DNA from: Stenotrophomonas africana
Lineage (GTDB): Bacteria > Pseudomonadota > Gammaproteobacteria > Xanthomonadales > Xanthomonadaceae
Reading direction: 5' to 3'
Assembly (NCBI RefSeq): GCF_013004645.1
Contig: NZ_JABEME010000005.1
Location: 186,001 to 250,000, forward strand
DNA: 64,000 nucleotides
Shown: one piece after another, positions 58,269-64,000 of the stretch
Numbering within the stretch: position 1 is the first letter of the stretch
How the letters are laid out: each line of letters begins with the position of its first letter
Translations under genes and position numbers: made by a program
Notes under the pieces: model-generated
Databases searched by the model: none
Told to the model about the DNA's origin: nothing
What the model saw: only the letters and a program-made list of their open reading frames with translations

Positions 58269-60341
58269 ATGATCCCGCGTCGCCAGGTCAAGAATCCGCA
58301 CGCCGAAGCCGAACAGTTCCGCCGCCGCGCGGCGCTGGGCTTCCTGGGCGTGCTGGTCTGCCTGCTGGGCCTGGGCGGCTGGTACTTCAAGCTGCAGGTG
58401 CTGGACCACGACGTCTACGCCACGCGCTCGGAAGCCAACCGCATCAAACCACGCCCGGTGGTGCCCGGGCGCGGCATGATCTACGACCGCAACGGCCGCC
58501 TGCTGGCCGAGAACGTGCCGGCCTTCCGCCTGGACGTGACCCCGGACAAGGTCAAGGACATGGACGCCACCCTCGAAGGGCTGGCAAAGATCATCAGCAT
58601 CAGCCCGGAAGAGCTGGAAGCGTTCAACAAGTCGCGCAAGGCGCGGCGCAAGTTCCTGCCGGTCACGCTGAAGCTGCGCATGAGCGACGAGGAAATGGCG
58701 CGCTTCGCCGTCGACCGCTGGCGGTTCCCCGGTGTCGAGCTGGAACCCTACCTGACCCGGCGCTACCCCTACGGTGACCTGTTCGCGCACATCATCGGCT
58801 ACGTCGGCCGCGTCGATGACAAGGATCTGGAGATCCTCGGCGAGGGCAACGCAGCACTGACCCACATCGGCAAGTCGGGGTTGGAGCGCTATTACGAGCA
58901 GCAACTGCGCGGCAAGGTCGGTTACGAACAGGTAGAGACCAACGTGCAGGGCCGTGCGATCCGCACCATCGGCCGCGTCGCCGCGCAGTCCGGTGCCGAC
59001 CTGCGGCTGTCGATCGACGCCGACCTGCAGCGCGCCATGGTGGCCGCCTTCGGTGACCAGGAAGGCTCGGCGGTGGCGATGGACCCGCGCACCGGCGAAG
59101 TGCTGGCGATGGTCAGCCTGCCGTCCTACGACCCCAACCTGTTCGTCAACGGCATTTCCCATGCCGACTTCAAGGCATTGAACGAAAACCCGTCGCGGCC
59201 GCAGTTCAACCGCCTGGTGCTTGGCGGTGTCGCCCCCGGTTCCACGCTCAAGCCGCTGATCGGCCTGGCCGGCCTGGACTCCGGCGTGCGTCGCCCGGAA
59301 GACAAGGTGCTGTCCACCGGCATGTTCTACCTGCCGGGCACCTCGCGCGGCTGGGGTGACGCCCACCGTGGCGGCCATGGTTGGACCGACCTGCGCAAGT
59401 CCATCGCCGAATCGGTCAACACCTACTATTACAAGCTGGCGCTGGACCTGGGCATCGAGCGCTTCGACCATTACATGGAGTACTACGGCTTCGGCCAGCC
59501 GACCGGCATCGATCTCACCGGCGAGATCGGCGGCATCCTGCCGTCGCCCGCCTACAAGCGGAAGAGCCGCAAGGAAGCCTGGTACCCCGGCGATACGGTC
59601 AACATCAGCATCGGCCAGGGCGACTGGAAGGTCACCCCGCTGCAGCTGGCGCGCGGCGTCAGCGCGCTGGCCGACGGCCAGCTGCGCACCCCGCACCTGG
59701 TGATCCAGCAGCGCGAAGGTTTCGACAGCGACTGGGCGGCGACGTCGCCTGGCGAGACCAAGCCGGTCAGCCCCAACCCCAACAACCTGCAGGCCGTGCG
59801 CGAAGGCATGATGGCCACCATGCGGCCCGGCGGCAGTGGCTGGCGCGTGGCGGTCGGTGCGCCGTACGTGATGGCCGGCAAGACCGGTACTGCACAGGTC
59901 ATCAGCCGCAAGGGCACCGCCGCGGTGAATCCGAAGAGCCTGCCGATGCATCTGCGCCACCGCGCGCTGTTCGTCGGCTTCGCGCCGGCGGACAACCCGG
60001 TAATCGCGATTGCGGTGGCGGTGGAAGGCGGTGGCTATGGTGGCTCGGCCGCCGCGCCGATCGCCCGCAAGGTGTTCGATGCGTATCTGCTGGGCAAGAT
60101 GCCGGAGGGCATGGAGCCGCTGGACAGTGAGCGCGGTACCACCGCCATCGGCGCCACCGCGTTCGACAACGAAGACGCGGGTGCGCGCCAGGCCGGCGAC
60201 CTTGCCGCTGCACAGGTTGGAGAACATCCGGTGCTGATCGGTGTACCCGCACCGGAACCGGCGCCTGCGCCGCAGCCGGGTTCGCAGGCCGCCGCGCTGC
60301 CGGCCACGCCGCGCCCGACCACCGCGGAGCCCGCACGATGA
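58269..60341 (+). CDS. mrdA: Penicillin-binding protein 2 (elongation transpeptidase)
   Basis: A 690-aa class B PBP. One N-terminal helix (AALGFLGVLVCLLGLGGWYFKLQV), the pedestal domain, then the transpeptidase motifs: Ser of PGSTLK, SVN in IAESVNTYY and KTG in AGKTGTAQV. The C-terminal tail of about 65 residues after the catalytic fold is Ala/Pro-rich. It partners RodA. It overlaps rodA by 4 bp. Confidence 0.97.
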   Translation: MIPRRQVKNPHAEAEQFRRRAALGFLGVLVCLLGLGGWYFKLQVLDHDVYATRSEANRIKPRPVVPGRGMIYDRNGRLLAENVPAFRLDVTPDKVKDMDATLEGLAKIISISPEELEAFNKSRKARRKFLPVTLKLRMSDEEMARFAVDRWRFPGVELEPYLTRRYPYGDLFAHIIGYVGRVDDKDLEILGEGNAALTHIGKSGLERYYEQQLRGKVGYEQVETNVQGRAIRTIGRVAAQSGADLRLSIDADLQRAMVAAFGDQEGSAVAMDPRTGEVLAMVSLPSYDPNLFVNGISHADFKALNENPSRPQFNRLVLGGVAPGSTLKPLIGLAGLDSGVRRPEDKVLSTGMFYLPGTSRGWGDAHRGGHGWTDLRKSIAESVNTYYYKLALDLGIERFDHYMEYYGFGQPTGIDLTGEIGGILPSPAYKRKSRKEAWYPGDTVNISIGQGDWKVTPLQLARGVSALADGQLRTPHLVIQQREGFDSDWAATSPGETKPVSPNPNNLQAVREGMMATMRPGGSGWRVAVGAPYVMAGKTGTAQVISRKGTAAVNPKSLPMHLRHRALFVGFAPADNPVIAIAVAVEGGGYGGSAAAPIARKVFDAYLLGKMPEGMEPLDSERGTTAIGATAFDNEDAGARQAGDLAAAQVGEHPVLIGVPAPEPAPAPQPGSQAAALPATPRPTTAEPAR

Positions 60342-61450
60342 GAGTGTTCCTGCGTTGGGCCGGCGACATGCTGCGCCGCTTCTTCAGCACGCTGGACTGG
60401 GTGCTGTGCCTGGCCCTGGGCGCGCTGATGGTGATCGGCCTGGCCACGCTGAAGAGTGCCGGTGGCGACGGCCTGGTAATGGCCCAGGGCGCGCGCTTCG
60501 CAGTGGGCATGGCCGCGCTGTGGGGCATCTCGCGGGTGCCGATCCTGCGCATCCGCTCGGCCACGCCGATGATCTATGCGATCTCGATGATCCCGTTGCT
60601 GGCGGTGTTCGTGCTGGGCACCGGCAAATATGGCCGGCAGTGGCTGGACCTGAAGTTCTTCTACCTGCAGCCGGCCGAGCTGCTGAAGGTCAGTCTGCCG
60701 ATGATGGTGGCCTGGTACCTGCACAAGATGCCGCTGCCGCCGCGCTTCAACACCGTGCTCGTGGCCCTGGTCATCATCGGCGTGCCCACCGGCCTGGTGA
60801 TGTTGCAGCCGGACTTCGGTACCGGTGTGCTGATCGCCGCCAGTGGCGTGTTCGTGCTGTTGTTGGCCGGCCTGCCGTGGTGGTGGGTCGGTCTGGGTGT
60901 GGGCGGCGTGGCCGCGGTCGCGCCGGTGGCCTGGTTCTGGCTGCTGCGGCCGTACCAGAAGGACCGCATCATGATGTTCCTCGACCCGGAGATGGATGCG
61001 CTGGGTGCTGGCTGGAACATCATCCAGTCGAAGATCGCGATCGGTTCCGGCGGCTTCGATGGCAAGGGGTGGGGCGAAGGCTCGCAGTCACACCTGAACT
61101 TCATTCCCGAACAGACCACCGACTTCGCGTTCTCGGTGCTGAGCGAGGAATTCGGCTGGATCGGCGTGGCTACCGTGCTGGCACTGTATCTGGTGGTGAT
61201 CGGGCGCTGCCTGTGGATCGCCAGCCAGTCGCGGGATTCCTATTCGCGCCTGCTGGCCGGCGCTACCGGCCTGGCGTTCTTCGTCTATGTGCTGGTGAAC
61301 GGCGGGATGATTTCCGGCTTGCTGCCGGTGGTGGGCGTGCCGATGCCGCTGATCAGCTACGGCGGTACCTCGGCGGTGTCACTGCTGGCCGGCTTCGGAT
61401 TGGTGATGGCCGTGCGTAGCCACAACCCCGTACACGGCGGCTACGGCTGA
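60338..61450 (+). CDS. rodA: RodA peptidoglycan glycosyltransferase (SEDS)
   Basis: A 370-aa polytopic SEDS polymerase. Key motifs: GTGKYGRQWLDL, QPDFGT with Asp159, IGSGGFDGKGWGEGSQ, and Asp262 in TTDFAFSVLSEEFGWIG, which corresponds to the catalytic aspartate at the same number in E. coli RodA. The end NGGMISGLLPVVGVPMPLISYGGTS is invariant in the family. Start overlaps the mrdA stop. Confidence 0.97.
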   Translation: MRVFLRWAGDMLRRFFSTLDWVLCLALGALMVIGLATLKSAGGDGLVMAQGARFAVGMAALWGISRVPILRIRSATPMIYAISMIPLLAVFVLGTGKYGRQWLDLKFFYLQPAELLKVSLPMMVAWYLHKMPLPPRFNTVLVALVIIGVPTGLVMLQPDFGTGVLIAASGVFVLLLAGLPWWWVGLGVGGVAAVAPVAWFWLLRPYQKDRIMMFLDPEMDALGAGWNIIQSKIAIGSGGFDGKGWGEGSQSHLNFIPEQTTDFAFSVLSEEFGWIGVATVLALYLVVIGRCLWIASQSRDSYSRLLAGATGLAFFVYVLVNGGMISGLLPVVGVPMPLISYGGTSAVSLLAGFGLVMAVRSHNPVHGGYG

Positions 61451-61469
61451 GCCCGGCTCCGCAGCCTTT

Positions 61470-61541
61470 GTAGAGTCGAGCCATGCTCGACTGCCTTCCG
61501 TACAGCGCGTGCCGGCCCCAAGCCGAGCATGGCTCGACGGC
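61470..61541. repeat. GTAG (SMAG) repeat dimer between the two rodA genes
   Basis: GTAGAGTCGAGCCATGCTCGACT and an inverted AGCCGAGCATGGCTCGAC without a clean CTAC end. Confidence 0.8.
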
Positions 61542-61614
61542 ACAAACGCAGAAGCACCATGACAGCTTCACGCAAGCGCCCGTTGCTACCGTGGCGCACG
61601 TGGAATGGAAACGA

Positions 61615-62694
61615 ATGCTTGGCGGCGGCCGTGAGGCGGTGCGCACGATCGACCTGCCGTTGCTGGTCGCGTTGTTGATCCTGATGGCCGCGGGCCTGGC
61701 GGTGCTGCACAGCGTGTCCGGCCCGGTGGGCGGGCAGGCGGCGCGCTTTGCCGGTGGCCTGGTGGCGATGTGGCTGCTGTCGCGTGTTTCGTTGCTGCGC
61801 CTGCGCGCGTGGACTCCGGCGTTGTACACGCTGTCGATGCTGCCGCTGATGGCGGTGTACGTCATCGGCACCGGCAAATATGGGCAGCGCTGGCTCAACC
61901 TCGGCGTGTTCTACCTGCAACCGTCGGAGCTGCTCAAGCTCAGCCTGCCGTTGATGATGGCCCGGTACCTGCACCGGCAGCCGTTGCCGCCGTCGCCACG
62001 CACGGTACTGACGGCCGCAGTGCTGATCGGCGTGCCGGCGGTGCTGATCCTGATGCAGCCGAACCTCGGCACCGCCACCCTGGTCACTGCCAGTGGCGTA
62101 TTCGCATTGTTGCTCGCGGGCCTGCACTGGGGCTGGGTGGCCATCGGCGCGGCGGGGCTGGCGGTGGCCGCACCACTGGCGTGGTTCGGTCTGTTGCGTC
62201 AGTACCAGAAAGATCGCGTGCTGACCTTCCTCGATCCGGCGGCAGATCCGCTCGGCACCGGCTGGAACATCCTGCAGTCACGCATCGCAATCGGTTCCGG
62301 TGGCTGGCAGGGGCGTGGCTGGGGGCAGGGCACCCAGGCCACGCTGGATTTCCTGCCCGAGTACACGACCGACTTCGCGTTTTCGGTGCTGGCCGAGGAA
62401 TTCGGCTGGATCGGTGTGGCGACGCTGTTCGCGCTGTACCTGTTCGTGGTCGGACGCTGCCTGTGGATCGCAGTGCATGCGCGCGACACGCATGCACGGT
62501 TGCTGGCCGGCAGCCTGGGGCTGGCGTTCTTCGTTTACGTACTGGTGAACGGTGGCATGATTTCCGGCCTGCTGCCGGTGGTGGGCATTCCGATGCCGTT
62601 GATCAGCTATGGCGGGACATCGGCGGTCTCGCTGTTGGCCGGCATCGGACTGGTAATGGCGGTGCGTGGGCACCGGCCCGTGCACGGGGGATAG
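61615..62694 (+). CDS. Second RodA-like SEDS protein
   Basis: A 359-aa paralogue of the preceding RodA, clearly alike over the full length (GTGKYGQRWLNL, SELLKLSLPLMMARYLH, IGSGGWQGRGWGQGTQ, TTDFAFSVLAEEFGWIGVATL, NGGMISGLLPVVGIPMPLISYGGTS). The catalytic Asp is kept (Asp253), but the conserved QPDxGT motif reads QPNLGT, with Asn150 in place of Asp. ATG 61615 is chosen because the frame upstream runs into the GTAG repeat; GTG 61600 is possible. It may be a second polymerase or a modified regulator of the first. Confidence 0.9.
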   Translation: MLGGGREAVRTIDLPLLVALLILMAAGLAVLHSVSGPVGGQAARFAGGLVAMWLLSRVSLLRLRAWTPALYTLSMLPLMAVYVIGTGKYGQRWLNLGVFYLQPSELLKLSLPLMMARYLHRQPLPPSPRTVLTAAVLIGVPAVLILMQPNLGTATLVTASGVFALLLAGLHWGWVAIGAAGLAVAAPLAWFGLLRQYQKDRVLTFLDPAADPLGTGWNILQSRIAIGSGGWQGRGWGQGTQATLDFLPEYTTDFAFSVLAEEFGWIGVATLFALYLFVVGRCLWIAVHARDTHARLLAGSLGLAFFVYVLVNGGMISGLLPVVGIPMPLISYGGTSAVSLLAGIGLVMAVRGHRPVHGG

Positions 62695-62695
62695 G

Positions 62696-63293
62696 GTTTC
62701 CAGCCAACGGCGCAGCCCCTCGTGGATGACCGCGCAAAGCAGTTCATGGGTGGGGCCGGGTAGATGGGCCGCGCAGGGGGCGCTGCAAGTACATCCATGT
62801 AAGCTCGGTCGCCGCATCCATGCGGCTCACGCCCCTGCGCAGCCCATCTACCCGGCCACGGACAGGTTCCGTGCGCGTCTACCCACGGAGAAGAAAGAGA
62901 AGATCAAAAGCAAAGGCGGCCTGGCGGGTCGCTTCATTGCCTTGTGTAGAGCCGAAGGCAGCGGCAGGAGCCGCTGCCAACGTCGCCCACGGCGACGGCC
63001 CGAAGGGTGCCGGTCAGGACGACCGGCATAGCCATGCTCGGCTCACGAGCAAGCGCAGCGTCGCGATCCGCTTTTGATCTTCTTTTTCTTCTCCGTCGGT
63101 GGCAGACCTCCGAAATCTGTCAGAGGCCGGTCGGGTTGGGTACGCGGGGGTGTCAGCCGCATGGATGCGGCTGACAAGCCTCCAGGGACGGATTCACGGC
63201 GTCCCCCGCGTACCCAACCCGACCGGCCCACCCACGGCTTCTGCTTTCAGCGACCAACTCCACCCACGAGGGGCTGCGCCGTTGGCTGGAAAC
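62696..63293. repeat. Composite element: two inverted copies of a hairpin-rich unit
   Basis: The outer ends (62696-62725 and 63264-63293) are a perfect 30-bp inverted repeat. Next inside, each half holds its own long hairpin: 62754-62780 with 62831-62857 (25 of 27 paired), and 63125-63150 with 63203-63228 (26 of 26). Both hairpins have a CCGCATCCATGCGG-type palindrome in the loop (62812-62825; 63151-63176). A third pair, 62886-62911 with 63070-63095, matches 25 of 26. The parts run in the same order in both halves, so this is one unit of about 220 bp present twice in opposite directions around a 158-bp centre. No coding potential; no transposase. Confidence 0.85.
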
Positions 63294-63407
63294 TTCCTGA
63301 CTCTGCGCAACGCCCGTTGTGGAAGCGTTCTCACAACGATGCACGGCAGCACACCCGCTGACCAAAGTCCGCAAAAAATGTTAGCTGGTTCACACTTTTA
63401 CAGCGCG

Positions 63408-63449
63408 TTGATCTTGATCAATGGACTTGTCGTAATCGGCCTGCACAAT
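63408..63449 (+). promoter_or_regulatory. FNR/Anr box with aligned -10 element
   Basis: TTGATCTTGATCAA at 63408-63421 matches the FNR consensus TTGAT-N4-ATCAA exactly. CACAAT at 63444-63449 would be the -10 box of a transcript starting near 63456; the box is then centred at about -41.5, the classic place for FNR activation. Confidence 0.5.
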
Positions 63450-63455
63450 GGCGGC

Positions 63456-63660
63456 CCGCTCGGCACAGGCGCCGTCAATCGATGCAGCGCAGGGGGCGCC
63501 GGGCGGGAAGCAGTACTGATCCAACGGGTACAGGGAGCGCGGGGTACTGCCACTGGGGAGCGGCAGCCGCGCAGGTACCGACCGGATCCGGTCGCCGGTT
63601 GCGTCTGCGGGGATGGGGACGCAACCGGCAGCCTCTATCTGAATGGGGAAGCCTGATCAC
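63456..63660 (+). ncRNA. Candidate structured small RNA upstream of mltB
   Basis: Downstream of the FNR-type promoter the sequence shows several stems: GCAGTAC / GTACTGC (63510-63516 with about 63543-63549), CTGCC / GGCAG, the 14-bp palindrome GACCGGATCCGGTC (63580-63593) and a perfect 11-bp stem CCGGTTGCGTC / GACGCAACCGG (63595-63605, 63618-63628). No credible frame crosses it. The 3' end is not defined, and it matches no known RNA family I could identify. Confidence 0.35.
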
Positions 63661-63697
63661 GACGTCTTCACATTTCCCGCTGAACGCGGGCAAATCG

Positions 63698-63726
63698 TTG
63701 TGATTCATGGTGTTAGGGGTTTTAAT
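63698..63726 (+). promoter_or_regulatory. Candidate promoter of mltB
   Basis: TTGTGA at 63698-63703, 17-bp spacer, TTTAAT at 63721-63726, giving a leader of about 20 nt before the mltB ATG. Confidence 0.5.
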
Positions 63727-63753
63727 TCATCCATGACCTGCTAACCTGCGACG

Positions 63754-64000
63754 ATGATTCGACGCACTCTGGCCTGCATGCTTACCCTCGGCCTGGTCGC
63801 CTGCGCGACCCAGCCGAAGTCCCCACCGTCTTCGCCCCAGGCCAGCAGTACGCCGCGCCAACCCGCCGCCAAGGCCCATGGCCCGGCCGAGGCCGCGCCC
63901 GAAGCCGCCGCTGCCACCGCGCCGCCGGTCGATCTCACCCCGGTACCGTTTGAAGTCGCGCGGGCCCGCTTCATTGCCGATACCGCCAAGCGCTATGGCT
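63754..64000 (+). CDS. mltB: Lytic murein transglycosylase B (partial, 5' end only)
   Basis: First 82 codons. Signal MIRRTLACMLTLGLVACAT with lipobox LVAC makes it an outer-membrane lipoprotein. A Pro/Ala/Ser linker leads to VPFEVARARFIADTAKRYG, which matches the start of the MltB catalytic domain. The position after rodA also fits mltB. The catalytic Glu lies beyond the window. Confidence 0.75.
   Translation, partial: MIRRTLACMLTLGLVACATQPKSPPSSPQASSTPRQPAAKAHGPAEAAPEAAAATAPPVDLTPVPFEVARARFIADTAKRYG

Noticed and set aside
62666..63361. Small proteins within the composite element (for example 62666-63031 and 63074-63361)
   Set aside because: The frames cross inverted repeats, have no ribosome site and contain mirrored peptide fragments, as expected from translating a repeat.
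63378..63656. Short protein starting at 63378 upstream of mltB
   Set aside because: After about 25 residues the product turns into a Gly/Arg-rich string that follows the stem sequences; no ribosome site.
63456..63660. Known riboswitch or housekeeping RNA (cobalamin, c-di-GMP, 6S, SRP, RNase P)
   Set aside because: Key consensus segments of these RNAs are not present.

Overview
The window is high-GC chromosomal DNA from a Stenotrophomonas, most likely of the S. maltophilia complex. Two things point there. One is the divergent smeT / smeDEF multidrug efflux locus. The other is a large number of short palindromes opening with GTAG or ending with CTAC (the SMAG/GTAG repeat family described in S. 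maltophilia), which sit in most intergenic gaps. Gene content is otherwise typical of Xanthomonadaceae core chromosome.

Layout. 1-7.8 kb: a leftward operon for a four-part ABC export system (periplasmic adaptor, ATPase, two FtsX-type permeases), a small exported PDZ-like protein, a sigma-54-dependent NtrC-family regulator and its histidine kinase (cut by the window edge). Upstream of the adaptor is a sigma-54 promoter with exact GG-N10-GC spacing, and a nested palindrome that looks like the activator site. 7.8-12.3 kb: glmS, then a lower-GC stretch with one lipoprotein and about 1.2 kb without a credible gene, then a CBS-domain protein. 12.3-19.2 kb: two VOC/glyoxalase genes separated by a perfect 27-bp inverted repeat, a PLP enzyme of the cysteine synthase fold, oligopeptidase A, a tandem array of 100-bp units, and an SDR/DUF1415 pair. 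19.4-23.3 kb: an aryl-aldehyde / aryl-alcohol dehydrogenase operon with an AcoR-like regulator that lacks the AAA+ domain. 23.3-30.8 kb: yajQ, a DMT exporter, metNI without metQ, higBA, a lipocalin and a prolyl oligopeptidase. 31-39.9 kb: aminotransferase, ptrB-like oligopeptidase B, ybaN-like gene, the lptM-dapF-DUF484-xerC cluster and hslVU with a candidate sigma-32 promoter. 40-47.7 kb: a Gfo/Idh/MocA oxidoreductase and smeT-smeDEF. 47.8-55.2 kb: small membrane and hypothetical genes, a yeast-FCY1-like deaminase, ubiE, an M1 aminopeptidase lipoprotein, a lipoprotein/HAD pair and a PfkB sugar or nucleoside kinase. 55.5-64 kb: the cell-shape cluster mreB-mreC-mreD-mrdA-rodA, a second adjacent rodA paralogue, a roughly 600-bp composite element made of two inverted copies of a hairpin-rich unit, a candidate FNR-box-driven structured RNA, and the start of mltB.

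How the parts work together. The elongasome genes (mreBCD, mrdA, rodA, mltB) form one functional block for lateral wall growth. SmeT represses smeDEF from the shared intergenic region. The ABC export operon carries its own two-component sigma-54 switch. GTAG palindromes sit at gene ends and inside several operons (hslV/hslU, smeE/smeF, rodA/rodA2), where they may terminate or stabilise transcripts. All calls were made by reading the sequence; no database search or folding program was run.
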